Positions 8,874 through 18,031 are shown, numbered from the stretch's first letter. The stretch: 64,000 nucleotides of DNA from Acidaminobacter sp964416305 (GCA_964416305.1 CAYQDM010000002.1:114568-178567), one strand, 5' to 3'. Translations and numbers: made by a program. Notes: a model not told the origin generated them from the letters alone.

Positions 8874-8899
8874 ATTATAACAGAGGCATCGCCTTTGTT
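8874..8899 (-). promoter_or_regulatory. Permease promoter -10 with adjoining 21-bp inverted-repeat operator
   Basis: On the minus strand a perfect TATAAT (8874-8879) lies about 65 bases before the permease start. Abutting it is the dyad AACAAAGGC-gat-GCCTCTGTT (8879-8899), whose two nine-base arms match at eight positions. No good -35 box is visible, which suits an activator- or repressor-controlled promoter. The position suggests an operator for PucR or another purine-responsive regulator. A further CAGAGGCAT half-site lies at 9011-9019. Confidence 0.6.
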
Positions 8900-9067
8900 A
8901 GCCTGAAAACAAAAATTTGAGGTGAAAATTTTGTGCAAATCAAGTGAGCTTGAAGACTTGAAATCTCAATGATTTCAACCAGTGAAACAACCGTTGACAT
9001 AACCCTAAATCAGAGGCATTTTCATTACTTGAACGGTAACCGGTGACTGACACCTGTTTCCTAACGC

Positions 9068-11383
9068 TTACATCTTCCGCGCTTTTTCCTTCATTGCCGC
9101 CAGAACCTTCTCCGGCGTCAGCGGCATAGTCGACAACCGGATGCCCACGGCCTTGTACACCGCGTTGGCAATGGCAGGCGCCGTAGGCACCATGGCCGGC
9201 TCGGCCACACCCCGCGCCCCATAAGGTCCGGTCTCCTCCGGATTTTCGACAAAAGACACCACCAGCTCCGGCATGTCGTCCGACGTCGGAATCTTATAAT
9301 CCACGAAAGACTTATTCAGAATCTTGCCGTCCTTCAGCATCAGCTCTTCATACAATGCCGTGCCCATGCCCTGCAGAATCGCGCCCTCCAGCTGGCCTTC
9401 CAGCATCTGCGGATTCACCACCTGGCCCACGTCAAAGCACGATGCCACCTTCAACACCTTAATGTGCCCCGTCTCCACATCCACTTCAAGATCGACGCCC
9501 TGAGCGCCATAAGTCCAGAATGCGACCGGATGCTCCCCGAGCCCCGTCTTTTTATCAGCATTCCGGATATTCGGAGGGATAAAAGAGCCTCTGCCGATGA
9601 TTGGTCCATGGACACCGCTGCCATCCTCAAAAGTCAGGCCAAGGGCCAGCTCGCTGATGGCGACCTTGCGGTCCGGGTAGATCTGGGAGACAATAAACCC
9701 ATCCCGCATCTCAAGATCCCGCTTGTAAACCCCAAGTTTGATCTGCGCCAGTTCAAAGAGCTGCGCCTTCGCATCCTGCGCCGCTTCATAAACTGCACGG
9801 CCCGCAGAGTAGGTGATCCGGCTCGCCACGGTCTGCCATTCATATGGCGTATGATCCGTGTCTCCGGTTCGGACCGTAATTTTTTCAGGTGATATCGACA
9901 GCACCTCTGCCGCAATTTGTGTCATGACAGTATCTGAGCCCTGCCCAATATCCTGGGCACTGACCAGCAGGTGGGCCGTCCCATCTTCATTGAGCTTGAT
10001 GACTGCGGAGGAAGCCGCATTATTTGGCATGGACGGTGCTTTCCAGCCGCAGGCAATCGCTTTGCCCCGGCGTTTGTTTGGTCCGGAGGCAGGCTCTTCC
10101 TTGTCCAGCTCAATGTCCCGAATGACATTGTCCAGGCATTCCATCAGCCCGCATACCTCGACCACTTCGCCGGTCCCGGTGCGTCCTCCCGGTTTCAATC
10201 CATTGATGCGCCTGATCTCTACCGGTGATATGCCAACTTTCTCTGCCACAATATCCAGGTTTTGTTCGATTCCAAAGTGGATCTCGCTCATGCCAAAGCC
10301 CCTGTAAGGCCCCCCAACGGGATGATTGGTGTAGACGCAGTAGGAATCCGTGCAGACATTGTCGATATCATAGGGGCCTGCAGAAGCGTACCCTGCTGCC
10401 TTGACTATATTGACGCCATATTCCGTATAGGCGCCGCCGTCCCAGATAAATTCGTTTTGAACAGCGACAATTTTTCCGTCCTTGCGCACGCCGGTCTTAA
10501 TAGTCGCATGAAGCCCCTGGCGCACGTATGCGTTTTCAAACTCATCTTCACGGGAGTAGGTCAGCTTCACCGGACGCCCGTTTGATCTCATGGCCAGCGG
10601 AATGATGATGCCTTCGAGAGTCGTCCCGGCTTTGGAACCGAAGCCGCCCCCCACGGCCGGAGAAATGACGCGCAGCTTGTTGAGAGGTATGTCAAAAGCC
10701 GCTGAAAGCGCCTGGCGGACTGCATATGGCGACTGGCAGGAAGCCCAGACAGTAAGGTAACCATCCGCATCCATCTGTGCTACGGCAGTGTGGGTTTCAA
10801 TAGGCACGTGCTGAACGTGGGGCACGAAAAATTTGTTTTCAAAGACGAAATCCGCTTCTGCAAAGCCCTTGTCGACGTCGCCCTTGCGCAGCTTATAGTG
10901 GTTGGAAATATTGGTGCCCGGCTCCGGGAAAAAGACAGGAGCCACCTTGTAGTCACCCAGATCAGGGTGAACCAGCGGCGCGTTGGGCGCCATTGCCTCC
11001 ACTGCATTGGTCACAGCCGGCAGGACCTCATACTCGACCTTTATCAACTCAACTGCCGCCTGGGCAATGTCCTCACTTTCCGCCGCCACCGCCGCGACAG
11101 CCTCACCGCGATACCTGGCCTTGCCGACTGCCAAAAAGTTCTTGTCCTCAAGATACAGTCCGCCGCGCTTGGTGTAGAATTCGCCTGTTATGACGTCTTT
11201 GACGCCCTTCAAGCGAAGGGCTTCAGAGGGATCAATGGACAGAATCTTCGCATGGGGATGCGGACTGCGCTTGACTGCGACGTACAGCATTCTGGGCATT
11301 TTCATGTCATCCACATATTTCAGGGAGCCGGTGACCTTCTTGACACCGTCGACCCGTTTAATGCTCTTTCCAACGAACTTCAA
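9068..11383 (-). CDS. Molybdenum hydroxylase large subunit (xanthine dehydrogenase type)
   Basis: The ~771-residue molybdopterin-binding subunit of a xanthine dehydrogenase/aldehyde oxidoreductase-type enzyme. Seen: CQSPYAVRQAL and VGGGFGSK, the pterin block GPYRGFGMSE, QDIGQGSDTVMTQ, and near the C-terminus GPYGARGVAEPAMVP, whose Glu is in the place of the catalytic Glu of the family. Xanthine is the expected substrate from the permease and PucR context, but other N-heterocycles or aldehydes are possible. The TTG at 11383 has a GAGGGGGG ribosome binding site and gives MKFVGKSIKRVDG, the usual family start. An ATG at 11401, overlapping the previous stop as TAATG, is the alternative. No selenocysteine codon was seen. 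Confidence 0.9.
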   Translation of the reverse strand: MKFVGKSIKRVDGVKKVTGSLKYVDDMKMPRMLYVAVKRSPHPHAKILSIDPSEALRLKGVKDVITGEFYTKRGGLYLEDKNFLAVGKARYRGEAVAAVAAESEDIAQAAVELIKVEYEVLPAVTNAVEAMAPNAPLVHPDLGDYKVAPVFFPEPGTNISNHYKLRKGDVDKGFAEADFVFENKFFVPHVQHVPIETHTAVAQMDADGYLTVWASCQSPYAVRQALSAAFDIPLNKLRVISPAVGGGFGSKAGTTLEGIIIPLAMRSNGRPVKLTYSREDEFENAYVRQGLHATIKTGVRKDGKIVAVQNEFIWDGGAYTEYGVNIVKAAGYASAGPYDIDNVCTDSYCVYTNHPVGGPYRGFGMSEIHFGIEQNLDIVAEKVGISPVEIRRINGLKPGGRTGTGEVVEVCGLMECLDNVIRDIELDKEEPASGPNKRRGKAIACGWKAPSMPNNAASSAVIKLNEDGTAHLLVSAQDIGQGSDTVMTQIAAEVLSISPEKITVRTGDTDHTPYEWQTVASRITYSAGRAVYEAAQDAKAQLFELAQIKLGVYKRDLEMRDGFIVSQIYPDRKVAISELALGLTFEDGSGVHGPIIGRGSFIPPNIRNADKKTGLGEHPVAFWTYGAQGVDLEVDVETGHIKVLKVASCFDVGQVVNPQMLEGQLEGAILQGMGTALYEELMLKDGKILNKSFVDYKIPTSDDMPELVVSFVENPEETGPYGARGVAEPAMVPTAPAIANAVYKAVGIRLSTMPLTPEKVLAAMKEKARKM

Positions 11384-11400
11384 GGTGAATCCCCCCCTCA

Positions 11401-11889
11401 TTAGTCGTTCCCGAGTCCAACCCGGTTCTGATCCGCGACACTCTGGATAGCCTGGACAATTTTTTTGTATCCGGTGCACCGGCACAAGTTGCCGCTGATG
11501 CCTTCCTTGATTTCCTCATAAGTCGGCGTTGGATTCTCCTCCAGCAGCGCCTTGGCCGTCATGATCATACCAGGCGTGCAGTAGCCGCACTGCAGGGCTG
11601 CATTGTCAATGAAAGCTTGCTGCAGCGGATCCAGATGCGTGCCGTCCGACAGCCCCTCAATTGTCTCTATGATGCTGCCCTCTGCTTCAGGCGCCAGAAC
11701 CAGACATGCATTGACCGCCTGTCCGTTCATAATGACCGTGCACGCGCCGCATTCCCCGGCACCGCAGCCTTCCTTGGCACCCGTCATGTCGAAGTCTTCC
11801 CTGAGCATTTTCAGAAGTGTTCTGTTAGGCAGCGTCTCATGCTCAATTTCTTCACCATTTAAAATAAAGCTGACTTTCAGCTTGCTCAT
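11401..11889 (-). CDS. Molybdenum hydroxylase iron-sulfur subunit
   Basis: A 162-residue protein with two [2Fe-2S] clusters. The plant-ferredoxin-like set is seen as CGAGECGACTV (about residues 42-52) with further Cys, and the C-terminal four-helix set as QCGYCTPGMI and GNLCRCTGY. It passes electrons from the molybdenum centre to the FAD subunit. It starts inside the last codons of the FAD-subunit gene (4-bp overlap) and its stop touches the large-subunit gene, so the three subunits are translationally coupled. Its length is normal for the family. Confidence 0.95.
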   Translation of the reverse strand: MSKLKVSFILNGEEIEHETLPNRTLLKMLREDFDMTGAKEGCGAGECGACTVIMNGQAVNACLVLAPEAEGSIIETIEGLSDGTHLDPLQQAFIDNAALQCGYCTPGMIMTAKALLEENPTPTYEEIKEGISGNLCRCTGYKKIVQAIQSVADQNRVGLGND

Positions 11890-12719
11890 GACACCGCGCC
11901 TCCCTTCTCGATCTGTTCGAGTCCGCGCCTCAGCATAACCTTCACCATGTCGAGGCGATACGCCCTGGAAGCCCGCACGTCATCAATGGGTTTAACCTCG
12001 GAGATCGCACACTCGAGGATCTCCTCCGAAGCTGCCCCTTGATTCAGCAGCGCCTCAGTCTTTGGAAGCCTGACGGGCGTTGGCGCCACAGCGCCATAAG
12101 AGAGCCTCCAGCCGTCCTGAGCTTTCAGCAGCGTCATGCAGACCATGGAAAGGTCGACTTCCTTGCGCCTTGCCAGCTTGGTAAACACACCCTGCCCTGC
12201 CGTCTTTGGCACGCGAACACCCTTGACTATTTCACCGGGTTTCAGGGAAGTCTTTCGCACAAATACAAAAAATTCTTGGATGGGGATCTCCCGCTCGCCC
12301 TCGGGACCGAACACTTCAAGAACAGCGTCCAGCGCCATAAGCGGCGTCGCCGTATCCGCCAGCGGAGAGGCGTTGCAGAGATTACCAATGCAGGTCGCAC
12401 GGTTTCGCACCTGCTTGGAGCCCACTGAGAGCGCGGCTTTAACCAAATAAGGAAAGTATTTGCCGATGGTCTCATCACGACCCACCTGATTCAAATTAAC
12501 TGTTGCGCCAATATATACAGATTCCTCGTCCTCGCGGATCCGGCTGAGCTGTTCTATGCCTTTGAGATCGATCACCGCTGAAGGAAGCGTCAGTCCGTCA
12601 CGCATTCTGACTATCAAATCCGTGCCTCCGTTTAAGAGATGCGCACCGTCGCCATAGCGAACCAGCAGCTCTGAGGCTTCTTTCAGACTTGAAGGTCTGA
12701 AATACTCAAATGGTCTCAT
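11886..12719 (-). CDS. Molybdenum hydroxylase FAD-binding subunit
   Basis: A 277-residue FAD subunit (CoxM/XdhB-like). It binds FAD in the PCMH fold and donates electrons to NAD+ or another acceptor. Seen: GGTDLIVRMRDGL near residue 31 and GNLCNASPLADTATPL near residue 111, both FAD-contact motifs, and the CoxM C-terminal domain. It is the first gene of the three-gene operon in the order FAD, FeS, Mo, the same as coxMSL. It has a GGGGG ribosome binding site. The start faces the VWA gene across a 162-base divergent promoter region. Confidence 0.93.
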   Translation of the reverse strand: MRPFEYFRPSSLKEASELLVRYGDGAHLLNGGTDLIVRMRDGLTLPSAVIDLKGIEQLSRIREDEESVYIGATVNLNQVGRDETIGKYFPYLVKAALSVGSKQVRNRATCIGNLCNASPLADTATPLMALDAVLEVFGPEGEREIPIQEFFVFVRKTSLKPGEIVKGVRVPKTAGQGVFTKLARRKEVDLSMVCMTLLKAQDGWRLSYGAVAPTPVRLPKTEALLNQGAASEEILECAISEVKPIDDVRASRAYRLDMVKVMLRRGLEQIEKGGAVS

Positions 12720-12809
12720 GGTTATAACCCCCCTATGGTTTAATTATAGGCCACTTTGATTATCATTATACTCTAAATTTTCTGTCATTTGTCCGGATTC
12801 CTTAGTGAA

Positions 12810-12838
12810 TAGACAACAAGGATTTCGAGTTATATAAT
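12810..12838 (+). promoter_or_regulatory. Promoter of the VWA/MoxR operon
   Basis: TAGACA (12810-12815) and TATAAT (12833-12838) with 17 bases between them, about 44 bases before the GTG start of the VWA gene. It lies in the divergent region shared with the molybdenum hydroxylase operon. Confidence 0.6.
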
Positions 12839-12881
12839 TAAGTCATCGTTTTCCAATTCCCTGAAAGGCAGGTGACGTCGC

Positions 12882-14996
12882 GTGTCAGTACTGGAACAAG
12901 CCTCCCCGCAAGCGCTGTCCCAAACACCAAGCATTGCAAATGCCGTATCACGCAACCTGCTGGACGAATACTATTTCGAGACCCTTCGTGGTCAGTCGAA
13001 GCTTTTGACGAGGTATCAGTCCTTGCTGTCAGCTCTCACCCCTGGCTTCTCAACGCTTTTGGAGGATCTCTTTTTTCTGCTGTATAAGATTGAGCCCGTC
13101 CTCACACCACAGCCCACAGCGGGACGTGCTGTCATTTCAGGGATGCTGTCCACCTTGACGCTTAAAAAGCTCAGAGGCCGCACCGCAGGTAATACCACTG
13201 AAAGTTATCTGGCTTTAAAATTGATGGTGGATGAGTTGCTGCTCTATCTCAGAGGCACGGACATCCCTATGCATTTGGAAACCCTGAACAGTGCTTTGGA
13301 AGCGCTCATAGAGACCAAGCACGCCCTTGAAGACAATTTAAACGCCACATTGGAAATCAATGAGGCCGTTAAACCGGAAGATGCAGGGCATCTCGATCGC
13401 TTGAAATCGCCCCTTGGGCTGCCTCAAAACGCTTCCCTCAGCGAGGTGGCCAGAACGCTGGCCGAGTCACTTAAAGCCCTTTCCGGCGAGAAGTCGCCTG
13501 ATTCGCTGATGACAGAGAAAGCAACAGACCAAGCCAAGCCTGTAAATCCTAAAATATCCGACAAAAAGTCGACAGACCTCGAGTCCAAACTGAAGTCGTC
13601 TTTGGCACCGGACCTTTCCTCTTTTCTGGAAAAACTCGACGCGGCCATGAACAGTGAGCATCAACTACAGTCTGAACAGGTCGGCGACCGAAGCCTCTCT
13701 TCAGAAAAGACCGGTGCCCCATCCACTGCTGACGAAATGGCGGACCATCTGGCCAATGAGCTGCAGGCGTTGTCCATCAAAATGGATGCAGAAGGTACGG
13801 CATCCCCACCCGACACACTCACGCCTGCCGGCTTTTCTGTTCAGGAAATGGCCCAGGGGGAAGTGGATCAGAAGAGGATTGTCGACGGTGCAGGCCTGGG
13901 TGCCCCCGTCTCCTCTACCACGCTGGGCTATACAGGAGACAGCAATTTGGACAGCCGGGGTCAGACCCGACAAAGCGCCGGCCCTGGTGCCGGCAATCTG
14001 CAGCAGACCCTGGAACGCCTGAACGATCGCATTTCACGCCTTGAGGGACAAATCGCCGAGGTCCTTAGACTCCTGGATGTGAGCCTTTCAATGAACAAAA
14101 CCATTGACAGCATTGACCGTTTTACTGAAAATCTGAAGTCCCTGGGGGTCAATTCCGACCTGGAGGTGACAGATGATTTCGATCATGTGTTGGATCTGTA
14201 TAAGGCACTTGGGGAACCATCGGCTATACGTTTTTTGAATAAAGTGGGAAAAAAGCGTGAGATCGCCAGACGATCACAATATCAGAAAAAGCGTAAAATG
14301 CAGTATATCATTGATAAAGTGGCCGTCGGGGACCGGTTCGACGCCCTGATTGACGAAGAAATCACCACCCTGTCCATGGAAGTTTTCAGCGACGACTTTT
14401 ACGACCGATTCCTAAACCGCAGCTTGCTGGTTTACGAAATGGAAGGCCATGCTGCCCGTGACCGGGGGCCCATTATCCTCTGTTACGACGGATCGGGGTC
14501 CATGGAAGGAATCAAAATTGAGGAGACGAAGGCACTGCTGGTTGCGTTCATTGAGGTGGCGCGGATCCAAAAGCGCCGGCTGATCACGCTGCAGTTCGCA
14601 TCAAAGACGGAGCCGCTGTACATTCAAGAGTTCAATCCCAATCACGTGACCATTGAGGAAATCATGCGCTTATTGGGGCATTTCATCCGGGGCGGCACTG
14701 ATTTTGAAACACCGCTGAAAGCGGCAATGGAGCTGCTTAAGGAGGATCGCTACCGGCACGCGGACATCCTGATGATCACGGACGGCTTCAGCGATATTCG
14801 CGAGGGGTTCAAGAAAGAGTTCAACCAGTGGAAATCCGCCATGGCCTTTAAGCTTTATGCGATCATTATTCACGGCGAAACCTATGGAGATTACGGGGAT
14901 CTGGGTGAGATATCAGATGAAATCCTCGAGATCCGGGACCGGGATCTGTCCAACTGGAACGAAAAAATCAGCGCGCAGCTTTTTGAAAAGATCTAA
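12882..14996 (+). CDS. VWA-domain protein (ViaA/CoxE-like), partner of the MoxR-type ATPase
   Basis: A 704-residue protein with a C-terminal von Willebrand factor A domain and a complete metal-ion-dependent adhesion site: DGSGSM near residue 535, GGTDFETPL, and ITDGFSD. The middle third (about 160-380) is polar, low in hydrophobic residues and probably disordered, and a short coiled coil (ERLNDRISRLEGQIAEVLRLL) precedes the structured C-terminal half. VWA proteins of this kind work with MoxR ATPases to mature or remodel metalloenzymes. The GTG start has AGGCAGGTGA upstream. The ATPase follows after 19 bases. It is divergent from the molybdenum hydroxylase genes, recalling CoxE and CoxD beside coxMSL. 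It is much longer than CoxE (about 400 residues). Confidence 0.85.
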   Translation: MSVLEQASPQALSQTPSIANAVSRNLLDEYYFETLRGQSKLLTRYQSLLSALTPGFSTLLEDLFFLLYKIEPVLTPQPTAGRAVISGMLSTLTLKKLRGRTAGNTTESYLALKLMVDELLLYLRGTDIPMHLETLNSALEALIETKHALEDNLNATLEINEAVKPEDAGHLDRLKSPLGLPQNASLSEVARTLAESLKALSGEKSPDSLMTEKATDQAKPVNPKISDKKSTDLESKLKSSLAPDLSSFLEKLDAAMNSEHQLQSEQVGDRSLSSEKTGAPSTADEMADHLANELQALSIKMDAEGTASPPDTLTPAGFSVQEMAQGEVDQKRIVDGAGLGAPVSSTTLGYTGDSNLDSRGQTRQSAGPGAGNLQQTLERLNDRISRLEGQIAEVLRLLDVSLSMNKTIDSIDRFTENLKSLGVNSDLEVTDDFDHVLDLYKALGEPSAIRFLNKVGKKREIARRSQYQKKRKMQYIIDKVAVGDRFDALIDEEITTLSMEVFSDDFYDRFLNRSLLVYEMEGHAARDRGPIILCYDGSGSMEGIKIEETKALLVAFIEVARIQKRRLITLQFASKTEPLYIQEFNPNHVTIEEIMRLLGHFIRGGTDFETPLKAAMELLKEDRYRHADILMITDGFSDIREGFKKEFNQWKSAMAFKLYAIIIHGETYGDYGDLGEISDEILEIRDRDLSNWNEKISAQLFEKI

Positions 14997-15015
14997 TTAT
15001 GTGGGGGGATTTTGA

Positions 15016-16257
15016 ATGACCATAGCACATCGTGACGAACAAAGAGCCGCGTTCGAGACGGGGTTGTCAGAAAGTCTGGAGCAATTCAGCGGGAAGCTCA
15101 GAGGGATCCGGGGTTTTCTGAACCACAAGTATTATGAAGTGGACACCTTTGTAGAGTGTATTTTGCTCTCCATGATCTCCAGGACCAACATGATTGCCCT
15201 TGGGCCTCCGGGGATCGCAAAATCCGCAATCCTAAGGGAAATTGTCAATGTCATTGACTTTGATGTCTTTGAAGGCACACCCTATTTTCATATTCAGATG
15301 GGCACGGACATCAGTCCGAACAACATTCTGGGCGCGCCTGACATTGAATATTACAAGCGACACGGCATCATCAAACGGGCGTATCAGGGATTTTTGCCTG
15401 ATGCCGCGATTGCCTTCTTTTCAGAATTTTACCGAATCAGCGACCAGGTGGCCAACTCCGGCATCCTGACCATCCTGAATGAGGGTGAATTCAAAAACGG
15501 CACGGATACAGTCAAGACGAATCTGAGATTTTTCATGGCGGATACCAACTTTTTCCCGAAGCAGCCGGATGATCTGGACGCAGATGAAACAGATTACCGC
15601 CTCCAGGCCCTCCATGACCGTTTTCTCTCCAGGGTGCTGGTCTCTCCCCTTCAAGATGACGACAATAAAGTCCGCATGATCCTGATGGACGACCATGCGG
15701 ACACCGACATCAAAGTGAGCCTGAACGATCTGATCTGGATCCAGGATCACCTGGAACTGGTGGAACTCCCTGAAGCGATTGCCCGTGCCATGGTTGAAAT
15801 CTCCAATACACTCACAAAGAAGTACAAACTCTTTATCTCCCCGCGTCGTCTCAAGATGTCCAGAAATTTGATCCGTGCCAGCGCGCTGCTCAGCGGCCGA
15901 CTGAATTGCCGGATGGAGGACCTGATGGCTCTGCAGTTTTCCTTCTGGCAAAAGGAAGAAGACATACAGAAGGTGCGGGATTTGATTCTGGATACTATAG
16001 GCATCCCGGAAGCAGACGGACGCAAGTTCGACAAAATGGCCCTCAGCATTCTGCAAGAGCTTCAGTCAAACATTGACAACACCCACAACCTTCCGACCTT
16101 CAACCCTGAAAAACTCTACCGCCAGGCCGTCAGCGACCTGACGAAGCTCCTGGAAATGATCCTGAAAAAGTATCCGTCGCCAGAGGAGCACACGGCTGTC
16201 GAGAAAGCCTTCCGTCAAATTGAAGGGGAAATTCGAAAGCTGCAGCTGGAGGCGTAA
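15016..16257 (+). CDS. MoxR/RavA-like AAA+ ATPase
   Basis: A 413-residue AAA+ protein. Walker A is GPPGIAKS at residues 63-70, the RavA/MoxR form. The Walker B region reads AIAFFSEF at 131-138, where relatives have hhFLDE: the usual Asp is a Ser at 136 while the Glu is kept. A sensor-1-like MADTN lies at 174-178, and the MoxR-type lid helices follow. MoxR ATPases act with VWA proteins as chaperones for metalloenzymes or membrane complexes. GGGGGG sits just upstream of the ATG. The gene ends near a bidirectional terminator. The weakened Walker B hints at slow or altered ATP turnover, which is inference. Confidence 0.88.
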   Translation: MTIAHRDEQRAAFETGLSESLEQFSGKLRGIRGFLNHKYYEVDTFVECILLSMISRTNMIALGPPGIAKSAILREIVNVIDFDVFEGTPYFHIQMGTDISPNNILGAPDIEYYKRHGIIKRAYQGFLPDAAIAFFSEFYRISDQVANSGILTILNEGEFKNGTDTVKTNLRFFMADTNFFPKQPDDLDADETDYRLQALHDRFLSRVLVSPLQDDDNKVRMILMDDHADTDIKVSLNDLIWIQDHLELVELPEAIARAMVEISNTLTKKYKLFISPRRLKMSRNLIRASALLSGRLNCRMEDLMALQFSFWQKEEDIQKVRDLILDTIGIPEADGRKFDKMALSILQELQSNIDNTHNLPTFNPEKLYRQAVSDLTKLLEMILKKYPSPEEHTAVEKAFRQIEGEIRKLQLEA

Positions 16258-16268
16258 TGGTGGAAACT

Positions 16269-16300
16269 CGGGGTCGATAGGCGTAAGCCGCAGACACCCG
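16269..16300. repeat. REP-like hairpin element, copy A
   Basis: A 32-base imperfect palindrome with outer arms GGGGTC and GACACCC and inner arms GGCG and GCC around TAA. It is related to elements at 39913-39951 and 23971-24008; the shared minus-strand core is GGTGTC-N-GCGGC-N3-CGCC. It sits between the MoxR stop codon and a terminator. Confidence 0.65.
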
Positions 16301-16310
16301 GTTTCTAAAC

Positions 16311-16347
16311 ACAAAAAGAGACGCATAAGCGTCTCTCTTTTCTTTTA
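16311..16347. terminator. Bidirectional terminator between the MoxR-type and AEC genes
   Basis: AGAGACGC and GCGTCTCT pair around ATAA (16317-16336), with CTTTTCTTTT on the plus side and CTTTTTGTG on the minus side. It serves the two convergent genes. Confidence 0.88.
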
Positions 16348-17283
16348 AATCAGTCCCAAACTCCTGAGGCCAAAGATCCACAGGAAAATGGTCACAACGG
16401 ACAAAGCGGAACCAAAGACCACCAGCTGACCCGCCAGGACATCATCCGCGTCCATCTGCTGGGCCATGGTGAAGGTGGACACCGCAGCCGGCGCGGCATA
16501 CATGACCATTAGAGTCACGAGCTCCGGACCTGTGAATCCCATCCTGACGCACACCGGCACCAAAATGCCCGGGATCACCACAAGTTTCGAAAACACGCCA
16601 TAGACAATATATTTGGTGTTGTCCTTCACAGCGCTGAAGTTAAAGGAGCCTCCCAGTGCCAAAATCGCCAGGGGCGTTGCCGCCTTCGCCAGATCACCAA
16701 TTGTCTTCTCAACCGGTATTGGCAGACTCAGCCCCACCCGCATGGCCAGAATCCCAGCCAGCGAGCCTATGATCAATGGATTCTTGAAAACGTCCACAAT
16801 CAGCTTTCCGGGGCTGATTTTTTTATTTCTGAACACCGACAGAACAATGACACTCAGCGCGTTGAAGATGGGAACCACGGTCCCGACGACAATGGCGGTG
16901 ATGCCGGCCCGTTCCGCGCCGTAGATGGAGGCGACAATAGGCAGGCTGAAGATGATGGAATTGCTGCGGCCTATGCCCTGGATCAGGGTGGCGCGCCTGC
17001 GGTTGTCCTTCTCAAATATCACGGTGACCACCGTGAAGACCCCGAAAATAACAAACGCGGATACTGCTGCAAAGAGGATCACTCGGGTATCAAAATGGCC
17101 ATTTGGATCCGTCTGGTAGATATTATTGAAGACCAGCGCCGGAAGCAACGCCTTGAATGCTAGGCTGTTCAGTACTTTCAGTGATTTTGGATCAAACATG
17201 CCAAGGTGCTTCAGGCCATATCCAAGAGACATGAGCAGAAAAAGCGGCAGGATGATATTGAGCGAGAAGATAAAATTCTGCAT
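16345..17283 (-). CDS. AEC family transporter
   Basis: A 312-residue membrane protein of the auxin efflux carrier family (PF03547), with about ten membrane segments in two halves. The opening NIILPLFLLMSLGYGLKHLGM and the C-terminal half with TPLAILALGGSF and APAAVSTFTMAQQMDADDVLAGQ are typical. Bacterial members move small organic acids such as malate or malonate; the substrate here is unknown. The ATG at 17283 has GAGAGG upstream. It is monocistronic, and the 123-base spacer upstream carries a copy of GCCGATGGT at 17333 and no clear promoter. Confidence 0.88.
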   Translation of the reverse strand: MQNFIFSLNIILPLFLLMSLGYGLKHLGMFDPKSLKVLNSLAFKALLPALVFNNIYQTDPNGHFDTRVILFAAVSAFVIFGVFTVVTVIFEKDNRRRATLIQGIGRSNSIIFSLPIVASIYGAERAGITAIVVGTVVPIFNALSVIVLSVFRNKKISPGKLIVDVFKNPLIIGSLAGILAMRVGLSLPIPVEKTIGDLAKAATPLAILALGGSFNFSAVKDNTKYIVYGVFSKLVVIPGILVPVCVRMGFTGPELVTLMVMYAAPAAVSTFTMAQQMDADDVLAGQLVVFGSALSVVTIFLWIFGLRSLGLI

Positions 17284-17406
17284 GGGTGAACGTCCTCTCG
17301 GAATGACTTATGTCAGTTGATTCAGTGATTTGGCCGATGGTGGCTTGGACTGGCATTGAGAGGTGATTCCGGCGACCATTGGCTAAACGCTCTGTCTTTT
17401 TTTTGT

Positions 17407-18030
17407 TTACAAGTGTCGCTCCAGGCCCGCTCGCACATCCGCCATCATAGCCGGGGCGTCGTGACCGGGGTAGAGCATCCAGTCATCACCCCAATCCCTC
17501 AGGGCTTTTCGGATTGAGTTTTTCATCTGTGCGTCGCTGCCGCTGTAAAGATCAGTGCGGCCCACATCATCACTGAAGAAGGTGTCTCCCGTAAACATCA
17601 CAGGGGCATTCTCAAGCCTCAGGCAAATGCTCCCGGCGGTATGCCCCGGCGTATGAAGGACCACCAGCGCATGACTGCCAAAGGGGATCCTTAGCCCGTC
17701 TTCGAGGCCGACATCCGCCGCAAGCCGCAGATCGCGCTCATTTGAGTGATTGTAATAAGGTGTCGCGAGGAGCTTCGCCTCAGCCTTGTGGGCCATGAGT
17801 GGGCAGTCATACTGTTTTCGCAGCGCAGCCGCAGCGCCAATATGATCCCAATGCCCATGGGTAAGAATGATGCCCATGGGCTTTAATCCCTTCTCATGCA
17901 CCACTTTCATAATCTTCTTCTTCTCGTCGCCCGGATCCACGATCAGTGCTTCTCTCGTCTCTTCATCATAGACAAGATAAGCGTTGGTCTGATGGGACCC
18001 CAGGGCGCGCTGCCATATACCGTAGGTCAT
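17407..18030 (-). CDS. MBL-fold metallohydrolase (glyoxalase II-like)
   Basis: A 207-residue metallo-beta-lactamase-fold hydrolase. The metal motif HGHWDH lies at residues 58-63, with further ligands in HTPGHTAGS, FTGDTFF and YPGHDAP. This is the YcbL/glyoxalase II-like group that hydrolyses thioesters such as S-lactoyl conjugates; the actual substrate cannot be read. It starts one base after the hflC stop, so it is the third gene of the hflK-hflC operon. The start ATG at 18030 lies inside the end of hflC's ribosome traffic, and AGGAGAG is visible upstream within hflC. Confidence 0.9.
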   Translation of the reverse strand: MTYGIWQRALGSHQTNAYLVYDEETREALIVDPGDEKKKIMKVVHEKGLKPMGIILTHGHWDHIGAAAALRKQYDCPLMAHKAEAKLLATPYYNHSNERDLRLAADVGLEDGLRIPFGSHALVVLHTPGHTAGSICLRLENAPVMFTGDTFFSDDVGRTDLYSGSDAQMKNSIRKALRDWGDDWMLYPGHDAPAMMADVRAGLERHL

Positions 18031-18031
18031 A

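Noticed and set aside
10790..11404. 204-codon plus-strand open frame
   Set aside because: Antisense to the molybdenum hydroxylase large subunit; Cys/His-rich nonsense without a start signal.
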